The translations under genes and the position numbers were made by a program. 64,000 bases of DNA from Alloboseaceae bacterium BT-24-1 (lineage in GTDB: Bacteria; Pseudomonadota; Alphaproteobacteria; Rhizobiales; Beijerinckiaceae): assembly GCA_025846845.1 (NCBI GenBank), contig JAOYTL010000009.1:1-64000 (forward strand). The letters run 5' to 3'. Numbering within the stretch: the stretch's first letter is position 1; the number at the start of each line of letters is the position of its first letter. The notes below the pieces were generated by a model. That model searched no databases. It worked only from the letters and a program-made list of their open reading frames with translations, and was not told the DNA's origin. Shown here in pieces: positions 45,719-54,039 of this stretch.

Positions 45719-46755
45719 GTGCTGTTGCCTATGCCGAAGTCATCTCAGCCGCACCCGCCGAGAAGCTCGACCTCTTTTTGACCACAGCAAACCGGCTCGG
45801 CACGCCGATCGGCAATGTCGAAAAGGATTTTTGGGTCTGCTGGACTCTCGACGCCCTCTATCGTGAACGACCAGCGGGAGGGCCGCGCCTATTGTTCAAG
45901 GGCGGAACATCGCTATCGAAAGCCTATGGGCTCATTGAGCGGTTTTCGGAAGACATCGACGTCACGGTGTTTCGTGACGATCTCGACGAGCCCGCTTCCG
46001 TGGAAGAGCTCGAGGCACTGTCGAACAACAGGCGCCGCGCTCGTCTGGACGCGATTCGCGACGCTTGTCGCAGCTATATCACCGGCGCGCTGCACGAATT
46101 CCTGGCCGAACACCTTGCTGCAGCGACGGACGGAAAAGGCCGAGTCGAGATCGATGAGGCAGACCCCGACCGACAGACGCTTCTGGTCTGGTATCCAGAG
46201 GTTGAGCCGCGCGATGAGTCATACGTGCGACCGGCAGTGCGGATCGAGTCCGGCGCCAAGTCGGCACTCGACCCCAACCAGCCCAGGAACATCCGGCCTT
46301 ACATTGCCGACGATGCGGGCGGACTCGATCTCACGGTTGCGAATGTCACAACGATCAATGGGGAACGCACGTTTTGGGACAAGGTGGTGATCGCACACGG
46401 CCTGCGGCGCTGGTTCGAGCGCCGCGGCGAGCTGCGCCAGGCAGGCCAGCGGGTTTCGCGCCACTTCTATGATCTCCACTGCCTCTTCGCATCGGACATC
46501 GGCCGGACAGCATTAGCCGATGCTGCGCTGGGAGCAGACTGTGTTCGCCATGCGCTCATGTTCTTCAATCGGACCGACTACGACCTGGCCACGGCCGCAG
46601 CCGGATCATTTGCACTCGTGCCAACAGCAGCAATGATCGACGCGCTTGCGCGCGACTATGCAAACATGACGCCCATGATTTTCGGCGAAGCCCCTCGCTT
46701 CGAAGAAATCCTAGCCTCGATGGAAATGATTGAACGAGCGGCGAACGGAGCATAG
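45715..46755 (+). CDS. abiEii: AbiEii-type nucleotidyltransferase toxin
   Basis: 346-residue toxin; the GTG start overlaps the antitoxin stop by four bases. The DNA polymerase-beta-type nucleotidyltransferase motif is intact: LLFKGGTSLSKAYGLIERFS and EDIDVTVF (the paired aspartates). The downstream conserved FWDKVVIAHGLRRWFE and RVSRHFYDLHCLF are typical of the AbiEii/DUF1814 family, which modifies tRNA 3' ends and mediates abortive phage infection in known systems. Confidence 0.9.
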   Translation: MSAVAYAEVISAAPAEKLDLFLTTANRLGTPIGNVEKDFWVCWTLDALYRERPAGGPRLLFKGGTSLSKAYGLIERFSEDIDVTVFRDDLDEPASVEELEALSNNRRRARLDAIRDACRSYITGALHEFLAEHLAAATDGKGRVEIDEADPDRQTLLVWYPEVEPRDESYVRPAVRIESGAKSALDPNQPRNIRPYIADDAGGLDLTVANVTTINGERTFWDKVVIAHGLRRWFERRGELRQAGQRVSRHFYDLHCLFASDIGRTALADAALGADCVRHALMFFNRTDYDLATAAAGSFALVPTAAMIDALARDYANMTPMIFGEAPRFEEILASMEMIERAANGA

Positions 46756-46816
46756 CAAGGACAGGCGAAGCGTACGCCAGGCCCTGCATGGGTGAGAGCA
46801 AATAGCGCGCACATCC

Positions 46817-46972
46817 TCAGTGCCGGTGCAGTAGAGCGCGGAGGATGTTGGCGATGCCGCCGATAAAGACAGCGATCAGCAGCAGGACCAGGAAGCCGGG
46901 CGGCAAATCGGGGGATTCTGCGCGGATGCCGCCCCATGCGCCCAGCCGATCACCAAGAGATAGACAAGCCAT
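46817..46972 (-). CDS. Small membrane protein, 51 aa
   Basis: Reads MACLSLGDRLGAWGGIRAES, then PDLPPGFLVLLLIAVFIGGI and ANILRALLHRH: one transmembrane helix with a basic tail, stop at 46817-46819. No clear ribosome-binding site. Not recognised; supported by composition only. Confidence 0.35.
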   Translation of the reverse strand: MACLSLGDRLGAWGGIRAESPDLPPGFLVLLLIAVFIGGIANILRALLHRH

Positions 46973-47007
46973 GCCGTCCGTGATGGTTGAACTGCAAGGC
47001 GGAGAGC

Positions 47008-47532
47008 ATGTTCAAACGAGCGGATGAATTGCACACGCCCGACCCCTACTTTTCCGGGGTGGCCGGTTTCGTTGGCAGCGGCCTTGAACAGCTGCATGAT
47101 GACATGAGCAGGATGGAACTACACGAAGGGGTCCCGGACGCAGTCCGTAGATGCCATGACGCACTGCGTCACACCTATATCTACTCGTACTATTCCTACG
47201 ACCTCTTGACCGTTGCGGCGGCACAGACCTTTCCGTGCCTTGAGTTGGCGCTGCGGGAGCGCCTGGGTTCTCAGTTCGTCGGCAGACTCGATAGGAAGGG
47301 AAAGGCGAGACCTCCTCCCATGCTCGACGAGTTGCTCAGGGCCGCAAAGGCCCAGAATCTGATCTCGGCCGATGTGGAAGGGCTGAATCATCTGCGAAAC
47401 ATGTTCGCCCATGGCACCGACACGGTTCTGAACCCGCCAATGTTTCTGATACCCTTCCAACTGGTCACCGAAACGATCGCCGAGCTGTTCGCGAGCCCGT
47501 CACAGCCCTCGAAAAAGCTTCAGGCAGGCTGA
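47008..47532 (+). CDS. Hypothetical protein with HEPN-like motif
   Basis: 174 aa, unrecognised family, helical. The segment ADVEGLNHLRNMFAHGTDTV contains an R-x4-H motif (RNMFAH) like the catalytic site of HEPN ribonucleases, preceded by a long helix (LLTVAAAQTFPCLELALRER). HEPN proteins act as toxins or defence RNases. The ATG at 47008 follows GGCGGAGAG. No adjacent antitoxin (MNT) gene is visible, so the assignment is tentative; DUF4145-type proteins share this motif. Confidence 0.6.
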   Translation: MFKRADELHTPDPYFSGVAGFVGSGLEQLHDDMSRMELHEGVPDAVRRCHDALRHTYIYSYYSYDLLTVAAAQTFPCLELALRERLGSQFVGRLDRKGKARPPPMLDELLRAAKAQNLISADVEGLNHLRNMFAHGTDTVLNPPMFLIPFQLVTETIAELFASPSQPSKKLQAG

Positions 47533-47600
47533 CATTTCACGCGGCCGCGGGCAGACGCTTCGCACGATCTCGCACAGATGCTGGTGACGGGCGGCCAAGC
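47533..47600 (-). pseudogene. Tiny 3' relic of a YhaN-like ATPase
   Basis: The minus strand reads ARHQHLCEIVRSVCPRPREM, matching THHSHLCEIARRVCPGAKIH at the very end of the intact YhaN-like protein. The matching DNA also resembles 33890-33960. It is the third copy of this gene end in the window. Confidence 0.6.
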
Positions 47601-47659
47601 ATTATTTGCGCACGCCGACCTATATCGAAAATCGGGATAAGCGCGGATCGGAGCTCGAG

Positions 47660-48733
47660 CTAAGCCGCCTCGTCCGCGTGAGCCTCGCCACAGGCGGTGC
47701 AACGCAAGTGCGACCATGGCCAATCAACCGTTCGCACGCCGCTGTGATGCTCACCATATTCAGACAGCCACGCTTCGCTTAGGCGACCGCCGAGATCGGC
47801 GATACGCCGAGCCGATGTGACGAGTACCCGGCTGAACGACTGCGACGGCGGCGTGAGGAGGCAGTCGAGCGCCAGTTCGCTGAGCATTGCGGTCACGTAG
47901 TTGAGCTCGACCGGCCCGTAAGGTTGGTAGTGCGCGCCACACGCGGGCTCTTCCCAATTGGCGTCGCCGCCATCCGGCCAGTCCACGACCCTGAACGCCG
48001 GCGTGCCGGTCCGACCGATGTGACATTGCAGACAACCGCCCTCACCTGCGATTGCCACGCCGTGCCCGGCGCAGGCATGAACTTCGGTCCAGCTGTACAG
48101 GATCGGCTGAACCCGACCCTGGGCAAGATGCCAGCGGTTGAGCGCATTCTCGGCGGCCCAGCTGCCCGTCGCAGCGACGATCAGGTCGGCCGCTTCCAGG
48201 AGGTTAGGATCGTTTGCGAGCACATAATGCAGATCGCAAACCCTGTGCTCGACCTGAAGATGGGGAAAATCAGCCTGCAATCGCTCAGCCAACGCCTCGG
48301 ACTTGTGCCGGCCGACCGCTGACGCGCCCAACGGGTGGCGGCCGACGTTCGGCCAAGAGAGCTTTTCGGGGTCGATCAGGACAAGGCGACCGACGCCAGC
48401 CTGCGCGAGGGCGCAGGCGATCGGCGCACCGACCGATCCGCAGCCGATCAACACGACCGTCGCGCCCAACAGCCTCTCTGTGCGGGAATCGCTGCCGCGG
48501 CCATGAACCCACATTGCATCCGCCCGTTGAAGTGAGCTGCGAATGACAGGGCCGGCGCCGAAAAAACGGGCCAGCAAGACCGGCTTAGGCGTGTGGCCAG
48601 GCCGAAAGCCCTTCGACAGGGGTTCCCGTGTCGACCGTGGAGTCGACTTCAGGTATTTCGGATTGGGCACCTTGACGCCGACCAAGCCGACGCCGCCCCG
48701 ACCCGTCGCACCCAAGATAACGGCGAGAGGCAT
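47660..48733 (-). CDS. ThiF/E1-like ubiquitin-activating enzyme, N-terminally truncated
   Basis: The Rossmann adenylation domain is clear: VVLIGCGSVGAPIACALAQA and GRLVLIDPEKLSWPNVGRHP, with HKSEALAERL and IVAATGSWAAENALNRW. Cysteine-bearing CLQCHIGRTG and a C-terminal LRCTACG may be the thioester and zinc sites. E1 proteins activate ubiquitin-like proteins or, in defence systems, effector C-termini. The ATG at 48733 lies inside the homologous region: the frame stays open to 48814 (WRHVSLSNLPDWLLPDGAS), part of an N-terminal E2-like domain that is then cut off by a stop. No JAB peptidase or separate E2 gene is adjacent. Confidence 0.75.
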   Translation of the reverse strand: MPLAVILGATGRGGVGLVGVKVPNPKYLKSTPRSTREPLSKGFRPGHTPKPVLLARFFGAGPVIRSSLQRADAMWVHGRGSDSRTERLLGATVVLIGCGSVGAPIACALAQAGVGRLVLIDPEKLSWPNVGRHPLGASAVGRHKSEALAERLQADFPHLQVEHRVCDLHYVLANDPNLLEAADLIVAATGSWAAENALNRWHLAQGRVQPILYSWTEVHACAGHGVAIAGEGGCLQCHIGRTGTPAFRVVDWPDGGDANWEEPACGAHYQPYGPVELNYVTAMLSELALDCLLTPPSQSFSRVLVTSARRIADLGGRLSEAWLSEYGEHHSGVRTVDWPWSHLRCTACGEAHADEAA

Positions 48734-48998
48734 TGCAGACGCTCCATCAGGAAGAAGCCAGTCAGGTAGGTTACTCAGGCTAACATGCCGCCAAACCGCA
48801 ATTCTGAAAGGCTTTCAGCCGCGTGCTTCGCCCGTTGAGCCGCTCCGCAAACGAGATTGCCGGAAAGCGGGCGTTGCGCGAGGCGGCTAAGGGCCACCCA
48901 CGGAAGTGAGCCGGACCTGTTGCCACCAGTCGCGGTGCTCCAGCTTGCCGATTTCGCGCGCCGTGGCATGGTGCGGTGTCTGACCAAGGAGCTGCGCG

Positions 48999-49208
48999 AT
49001 GGCGACAGGTACAGTAAAGTGGTTCAATTCGACCAAGGGTTTTGGTTTCATTCAGCCGGATGACGGCGGCCAGGATGTCTTCGTTCACATCAGCGCCGCC
49101 GAGCGGGCCGGTCTGCGCGACCTCCGGGACGGGCAGAAGATTTCCTATGAGCTCGTTCAAGACAAGCGGTCGGGCAAGGCGTCGGCGGACAATTTGCGCG
49201 CCGAGTGA
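48999..49208 (+). CDS. Cold-shock-domain protein (CspA family)
   Basis: 69-residue RNA/DNA-binding protein: MATGTVKWFNSTKGFGFIQP has RNP1 (KGFGFI), and DVFVHISA is RNP2. Full length for the family. AAGGAG lies upstream of the ATG at 48999. It acts as a nucleic-acid chaperone. Confidence 0.93.
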   Translation: MATGTVKWFNSTKGFGFIQPDDGGQDVFVHISAAERAGLRDLRDGQKISYELVQDKRSGKASADNLRAE

Positions 49209-49263
49209 GGCTCTGGCGCCGGACCGGCACGCTGCAATGGCGCTTGCCGACCAAGGCTGACAA

Positions 49264-49974
49264 TCAGGACTCCAAACCGTCCGCGGCCTCCGGTTCGTCG
49301 ATGGTATCGCCGCTGGGCCCCTCTTCGTCCGATCCTTCATCACCAATCCCGATCGGGATCTCATCGGCCAGAAGGCTGTCCTTGGTGAGCAGCCCGGCAT
49401 CCTCGAGCTTTTCGATGTCGGGCAGGTCACGCAGGCTGGCGAGGCCGAACACACACAGGAATTTCTCGGTCGTCACATAGGTGTAAGGCGCCCCGGGCTC
49501 CGGGCTGCGCGGCCCAGCCGCGATGACGCCGGCGCGCTTCAGCGCCGCGACGGTGTCGCGGCTCATCTCCTTGCCAAAGACCTTTCCGAGCTCACCGCGG
49601 GTGATCGGCTGGAGATAGGCAATGCCGGATAAAAACAGCATCTCGGTCGCGGACAGGCCGACCATCGGCTGCGGCACGCCCGACACCGCCCGGATCGCCG
49701 GCGCAAAGGCCGATCGCGTGCGGTGGTGCCAGCCGCCGGCGACGGCGACGAGATCGTAGGGCCGGCCGCGCAATTCCTCGCGGATGTCGGCGATGATCAG
49801 GTCGAGCGCGCAGTCGCGGCCAACGACCTGGGCCAGCGCCTCGCGCGGCACCGGCTCGGGCGCGGCAAAGATCACCGCCTCAACCCGGCCCATCCATTCG
49901 CGCCAGCGTAAGTCGGACGGCAGATCGGCCAGTTCGGTATCGATTGCGATCTCAGCTTTTGGACGACGCACCAT
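49264..49974 (-). CDS. scpB: ScpB-like condensin-type subunit
   Basis: 236 aa with the two winged-helix domains of ScpB: RVEAVIFAAPEPVPREALAQ, YDLVAVAGGWHHRTRSAFAP, LSATEMLFLSGIAYLQPITR, GELGKVFGKEMSRDTVAALK and FLCVFGLASLRDLPDI. ScpB normally bridges the SMC condensin. Here neither SMC nor ScpA is linked; instead a DUF1403 gene precedes it by three bases, a pairing found on alphaproteobacterial plasmids and integrative elements. The acidic C-terminal tail is variable. Possibly it supports plasmid segregation. Confidence 0.88.
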   Translation of the reverse strand: MVRRPKAEIAIDTELADLPSDLRWREWMGRVEAVIFAAPEPVPREALAQVVGRDCALDLIIADIREELRGRPYDLVAVAGGWHHRTRSAFAPAIRAVSGVPQPMVGLSATEMLFLSGIAYLQPITRGELGKVFGKEMSRDTVAALKRAGVIAAGPRSPEPGAPYTYVTTEKFLCVFGLASLRDLPDIEKLEDAGLLTKDSLLADEIPIGIGDEGSDEEGPSGDTIDEPEAADGLES

Positions 49975-49977
49975 GGC

Positions 49978-50934
49978 TCAGAGCCCATAGATGCGGAAGG
50001 TCGGCCGGCCCGACAATTCGCGCAGGGCACCGAGCGCCACCAGGCGGTCGAACAGCCGGCGCAAGCCGCGATCCGAAATGCCGCCGATGTTTGCCGAGCT
50101 CGCCAACGCATCCTCGCTGAGCAAAGCCACGATTACCGCTCCCGACCCTTTTGCCCGCAGTTTTGGCGCCGCGGCCTGGAGGACCTCGGCGCGACGCGCG
50201 AGCTCGCCGGCCAGGTCGATCGCGCCGGCCGCCGCTTGCGCATAGGCCAGCGCGAGCGCCTGCTGCCAGCCCTCGCCGCCTGGGCGCGGCCGCTTGCCGG
50301 CCGCGCCGCGCCGGGCGTTTGGATCCAGGATCGCCGAGGTCACCAGCGGCACCGGCACAGGCCATTTGAGTTTTTGGGCAAGCACGGCGTCGGCCAGCCA
50401 GAGCGCCAGCACTTCGGCATCCGGGCGAACTCGCACGACACGCTCGGTCAGCTCGGCCAACGCCACGATCGCCGTCCGATCCGATCGGGTCGCCTCGATA
50501 GCCCGATCGGCCAACGCTGCGAATTCGGCCGCGTTCAAAACCAGACCAAAACCGGCCGCGGCCCGCGCGATCGCATCTGGCGAAAAATCCGGAGAGCGCG
50601 CGACGAGCTGGCGCCAGGCGAGCAGGACGCGCCCGGCGGGACCAGGATCGTCGCCGGGCCGGCGCAGCAGCTGGACATCGCGCAATTGGTTCTGATCCTC
50701 CCGGCGGCCGATCAGGCGCAGGCTGGCGGCCGCGGCCTGTAGCGCCAGGCGCTGGCGCCAGACGCCGCTCCAGGGCGGGTTTTCGCGGGCGATCGCGTCG
50801 AGCGCGGCCAAGCTGGCGCCGGCCAGAAATGCCGCATCAACCACCTGAGATGACTGCGCTTTTGGTCGCGCCCAGGCAGGCACGGGACGGATCGTCGAGG
50901 GTGGCGAAGCCAGGGGCGCGGCACGGCGAAGCAT
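49978..50934 (-). CDS. DUF1403-family protein
   Basis: 318 aa. AAFLAGASLAALDAIARENP, WRQRLALQAAAASLRLIGRR and EDQNQLRDVQLLRRPGDDPG are typical of DUF1403. The C-terminal part looks like a winged helix (GISDRGLRRLFDRLVALGAL). Function unknown; the partner ScpB gene three bases downstream suggests a shared role in DNA organisation of mobile replicons. Confidence 0.85.
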   Translation of the reverse strand: MLRRAAPLASPPSTIRPVPAWARPKAQSSQVVDAAFLAGASLAALDAIARENPPWSGVWRQRLALQAAAASLRLIGRREDQNQLRDVQLLRRPGDDPGPAGRVLLAWRQLVARSPDFSPDAIARAAAGFGLVLNAAEFAALADRAIEATRSDRTAIVALAELTERVVRVRPDAEVLALWLADAVLAQKLKWPVPVPLVTSAILDPNARRGAAGKRPRPGGEGWQQALALAYAQAAAGAIDLAGELARRAEVLQAAAPKLRAKGSGAVIVALLSEDALASSANIGGISDRGLRRLFDRLVALGALRELSGRPTFRIYGL

Positions 50935-51002
50935 GTGCTAAGTCTAGCGTGAGGCGGCGCTTCAGGCCACAGAATTTCATACAAAGCGCCGAGCTTGTCG
51001 TG

Positions 51003-51034
51003 CGATAATAACGACTGATAATCTTGTATTATCG
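51003..51034. promoter_or_regulatory. GATAAT repeat cluster upstream of DUF1403-scpB
   Basis: CGATAAT (51003-51009), GATAAT (51017-51022) and its inverse ATTATCG (51028-51034) form nested inverted repeats about 70-100 bases before the DUF1403 start. A candidate operator for this pair or the divergent Phd-VapC operon. Confidence 0.4.
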
Positions 51035-51144
51035 TTCGTTTGGTTCTTTATAGAGAGCCCTGGTGCGAAACACGCTTCTGGGCGATCAGAGGCGCCTGCG
51101 CGCCGGGACAACGCGGCGCATTCGCCGTGCGCGGGTGTTGTGCT

Positions 51145-51190
51145 TTGACATCGGGCGAACATGCGCTTAAATAGCTAGCTAGTCTAGCTA
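51145..51190 (+). promoter_or_regulatory. Promoter and operator of the phd-vapC pair
   Basis: -35 TTGACA (51145-51150) and -10-like TTAAAT (51167-51172) have a 16-base spacing. A perfect 7-bp inverted repeat, TAGCTAG (51172-51178) and CTAGCTA (51184-51190), follows and would be the Phd autoregulatory site. AGGAG (51190-51194) then leads to the ATG at 51202. Confidence 0.6.
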
Positions 51191-51201
51191 GGAGTATAGG
51201 G

Positions 51202-51456
51202 ATGGACTGGCCGCTTCAGGACGCCAAGAACCACTTTTCGAAGGTGGTGCAGCGCGCGCGCAGCGAGGGACCGCAGGTCGTCACCTTGCGCGGAGAACGC
51301 GCGGCCGTCGTGTTGTCGGCACGCGACTATGACGCGCTCCGTGCCGGCCGGCCGACCCTGGTCGATGATCTGCTCGCCGGCCCCACCTGGGACGATGACC
51401 TGGTCGAGGCGGTCTCGGCACGCGCCAAGACCCCAAGCCGGGATATCGCGTTCTAA
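51202..51456 (+). CDS. Phd/YefM-type antitoxin
   Basis: 84 aa. MDWPLQDAKNHFSKVVQRAR and GPQVVTLRGERAAVVLSARD form the Phd/YefM DNA-binding fold; the C-terminus binds the PIN toxin. It overlaps the toxin start by one base. It represses its own promoter through the TAGCTAG repeat, by inference. Confidence 0.9.
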   Translation: MDWPLQDAKNHFSKVVQRARSEGPQVVTLRGERAAVVLSARDYDALRAGRPTLVDDLLAGPTWDDDLVEAVSARAKTPSRDIAF

Positions 51457-51860
51457 TGTACCTGGTCGACACCAACATCGTGTCCGAGGCGCGGCGGGGC
51501 ACCGCGGAGGCGGTCTCCTGGCTGCGCTCGGTCGATCCGTTCAGCGTGCATCTCAGCGTCATCACGCTTGGTGAGGTCATGCGCGGGATCATGCTGAAGC
51601 AGAAGTCCGATCCGAAAGCGGCCGGCCATCTCGGCGAATGGCTGCGCAAGCTACGCCATGATCATGGCGATCGGATCCTGCCGATCACTGACCAGATCGC
51701 CGTCGAATGGGGGCGTGTTGCCGCGCTACGGCCGCGCGGCGATGCCGATGGCCTGATCGCGGCAACGGCCATCGTTCACGACCTGATTGTGGTAACCCGC
51801 AATGCCGGCGATTTCGACGATACCGGCGCGTCGGTCATCAACCCGTGGGAGCTCGCCTGA
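51456..51860 (+). CDS. VapC/FitB-type PIN-domain toxin
   Basis: 134-residue ribonuclease. PIN acidic residues are visible: Asp5 in YLVDTNIVSEAR, Glu in TLGEVMRGI, Asp in ADGLIAATAIVHDL and Asp in TRNAGDFDDTG. Co-transcribed with the antitoxin. It probably stabilises the plasmid. Confidence 0.92.
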   Translation: MYLVDTNIVSEARRGTAEAVSWLRSVDPFSVHLSVITLGEVMRGIMLKQKSDPKAAGHLGEWLRKLRHDHGDRILPITDQIAVEWGRVAALRPRGDADGLIAATAIVHDLIVVTRNAGDFDDTGASVINPWELA

Positions 51861-51887
51861 CCGAGGCACCAAGATGATGGGAGTGCC

Positions 51888-52970
51888 ATGAGCGACGATC
51901 TGGACGAGCCGCGGGGTGCTCCGCCCGCCCCTCTCGTGACTCAGAAGCCGGCCGAACCCGCAGCGCGCGGATCGGCAGGCGTGTCCGCGCAGCTCTACGA
52001 CCTGGCTGAGCGCGCCCGCAACTACGTCGAGGCCGCAAGTTCGGCCAACACGCGGCGCGCTTATGCCAGCGACTGGAAGCATTTCTCGGCGTGGTGCCGG
52101 CGCCAGAACCTCCCTCCCCTCCCCCCGGATTCGCAGATCGTCGGGCTCTACATCACAGCTCAAGCCTCCGGCGCTGCGACCGCGAACCGGAAACCCTCGT
52201 CGGTGGGAACGATCGAGCGCCGCCTGTCGGCGCTGAGCTGGAATTTTGCCCAACGCGGCCAGCCGCTCGACCGCCAGGACCGCCACATCGCCACGGTGCT
52301 GGCCGGCATCCGCAACACCCACGCCGCCCCTCCCCGTCAGAAGGAAGCCGTGCTGCCGGAGGACGTCATCGCTATGCTCGAGACGCTTGGTCGCGGCTCT
52401 CTGCGCGGCCTGCGCGATCGCGCCATGCTCCTGCTCGGCTTTGCCGGCGGGCTGCGCCGTTCCGAGATCGTCGGGCTCGATGCCGACCGCGATCAGAGCG
52501 AGGACGGCCGCGGCTGGGTCGAGATCCTCGACAAGGGGCTCATCGTCACCATGCGCGGCAAGACCGGTTGGCGTGAGGTCGAGATCGGTCGCGGCTCGTC
52601 GGACGCCACCTGCCCCGTCGTCGCGCTGCAGACCTGGCTCAGGCTCGCCCGCATCGCCCATGGGCCGCTGTTCCGGCGCGTGACCGGCCAAGGCAAGGCG
52701 GTCGGGCCCGAGCGATTGACCGATCAGCAAGTCGCCCGCCTGGTCAAGCGCACGGCCCTTGCCGCCGGCGTCTGCAGCGACCTGCCGGAAGGCGAGCGGG
52801 CGGGGAAATTCGCCGGGCACTCGCTCCGCGCCGGCCTCGCCTCGTCCGCGGAAGTGGACGAGCGCTATGTCCAGAAGCAGCTCGGTCACGCCTCGGCCGA
52901 GATGACCCGGCGCTATCAGCGTCGGCGCGATCGCTTCCGCGTCAATCTGACCAAGGCTGCGGGGCTGTAA
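51888..52970 (+). CDS. Tyrosine recombinase/integrase
   Basis: 360 aa. N-terminal SAM-like core-binding domain (SANTRRAYASDWKHFSAWCR) and C-terminal catalytic domain with Arg in GFAGGLRRSEIVGL, Lys in MRGKTGWREV, HSLRAGLAS (His-x-x-Arg), LGHAS and the nucleophile Tyr in TRRYQRRR. It resembles XerC/phage integrases. It may resolve plasmid multimers or move the adjacent segment; no attachment site was identified. Confidence 0.92.
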   Translation: MSDDLDEPRGAPPAPLVTQKPAEPAARGSAGVSAQLYDLAERARNYVEAASSANTRRAYASDWKHFSAWCRRQNLPPLPPDSQIVGLYITAQASGAATANRKPSSVGTIERRLSALSWNFAQRGQPLDRQDRHIATVLAGIRNTHAAPPRQKEAVLPEDVIAMLETLGRGSLRGLRDRAMLLLGFAGGLRRSEIVGLDADRDQSEDGRGWVEILDKGLIVTMRGKTGWREVEIGRGSSDATCPVVALQTWLRLARIAHGPLFRRVTGQGKAVGPERLTDQQVARLVKRTALAAGVCSDLPEGERAGKFAGHSLRAGLASSAEVDERYVQKQLGHASAEMTRRYQRRRDRFRVNLTKAAGL

Positions 52971-53084
52971 GCGTCCCCTCCCCTGCCGACGTGACGCGTC
53001 AAGGATCCCTGTGGAGGGTCAGGAAGGCCGCAGCTCTTCCCTACCTTCTCGTGCCATTGGTTTCCAATCACGCCATCCCTCCCG

Positions 53085-53591
53085 TCACTTCGGGGAAAGC
53101 CGCCCTTCATCATCGATGAGGATCAATTTCGACGGAGTGCTTGGTCCCCAGGACCAGAGGACAAGGTTCATCTCGTCCATGCCAGCGCCGGCGGCAAAAC
53201 TGCGAACGAGGATGCCGTGATAGCCGCCCAAAATCAGCTTGTTGGCGAAGGCCTGAGTCTGAGAGACCCCGAGTTTCATCATGTCGTTGCGCCACGTATC
53301 GGCCGCAAGCTGGTTGGGCGTGATGCCTTCCGCTGTGAGCGCGCCGAGATTTCGCGTGTCGAAGATACGTTCAATCTCGGCCTCGTAGCAGACCAAAGTC
53401 GTTGGCTGAAGATTGCCAATCTGGTTGGCTTCACGCAACGCGGTTAGTGCAGTGCGAGAGGTGTAAAGCGCGGCGACGCCCTTGGCGTTGAAGCGCCCTC
53501 CGTATTTTTGCGCGCCCGCACCGGACAGGGGATCGTGCGCGTAGATCGGATTGAGTGCGCGGTAGAGCTTGCCGCTGTAGCCCAGAGCCAT
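53085..53591 (-). CDS. RES-domain toxin
   Basis: 168 aa. LYRALNPIYAHDPLSGAGAQ, GGRFNAKGVAALYTSRTALT and ALREANQI carry the conserved Arg/Glu pattern of RES NAD+-degrading toxins, ending LVLWSWGPSTPSKLILIDDE. It follows its Xre-type antitoxin by two bases. Confidence 0.88.
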   Translation of the reverse strand: MALGYSGKLYRALNPIYAHDPLSGAGAQKYGGRFNAKGVAALYTSRTALTALREANQIGNLQPTTLVCYEAEIERIFDTRNLGALTAEGITPNQLAADTWRNDMMKLGVSQTQAFANKLILGGYHGILVRSFAAGAGMDEMNLVLWSWGPSTPSKLILIDDEGRLSPK

Positions 53592-53593
53592 GG

Positions 53594-53971
53594 TCAGGCA
53601 TGCACTCCGGCGTCCACTGCATCGATATATTCGAGAACGTCATCGACCCGGCCAGCCTTCACCAGTTGCATGGCCGTCTGTCCCGAGAAACCTGCAAGCG
53701 GCTCAGAGCGATACCAGGCGTAGGCGATCAGGTTGGAGCCGAAGCGCGGCTCGACCTTATTGATAACTTCGAGCATTGTGCGCAGGCGCTTCTGCGTATT
53801 CGCTGCCGCGATGCGCTTCTTCCGCTGCATGGCGTCACGCCCAAGCCCAACGGTGCTGGCAAGCTCGGCGCTGTTTGTCATGAACGCATCGGCAATCTTC
53901 TTGGGATCGAAAATGCCTCGCTGGGCAAAATTGGCGAGGGCCATGATCATGCTCCGGGGTTCGCGCCTCAT
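53594..53971 (-). CDS. Xre/MbcA-type antitoxin
   Basis: About 125 aa: MALANFAQRGIFDPKKIADA, SAELASTVGLGRDAMQRKKR (helix-turn-helix) and RLRTMLEVINKVEPRFGSNL, AYAWYRSEPLAGFSGQTAMQ (toxin-binding DUF2384). An inverted repeat at 53976-53993 lies just before the ATG at 53971. A TTG at 54010 with a GGAGGGG site would add 13 residues and put the repeat inside the gene. Confidence 0.8.
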   Translation of the reverse strand: MRREPRSMIMALANFAQRGIFDPKKIADAFMTNSAELASTVGLGRDAMQRKKRIAAANTQKRLRTMLEVINKVEPRFGSNLIAYAWYRSEPLAGFSGQTAMQLVKAGRVDDVLEYIDAVDAGVHA

Positions 53972-53975
53972 CAAG

Positions 53976-53993
53976 TGACGCAGTATCGCGTCA
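53976..53993. promoter_or_regulatory. Inverted repeat at the start of the second RES-Xre pair
   Basis: TGACGC-AGTATC-GCGTCA, a perfect 6-bp inverted repeat with a 6-base spacer, lies five bases upstream of the antitoxin ATG. Probable operator. Confidence 0.45.
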
Positions 53994-54039
53994 AAATATG
54001 TGGACTTCAAGGCCCCTCCACTTTCCCCACTAACCACAC

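Noticed and set aside
48887..49000. Minus-strand tail reading REIGKLEHRDWWQQVRLTSV before a stop at 48887
   Set aside because: It looks protein-like, but no start or family was found and it overlaps the cold-shock gene leader; kept out of the feature list.
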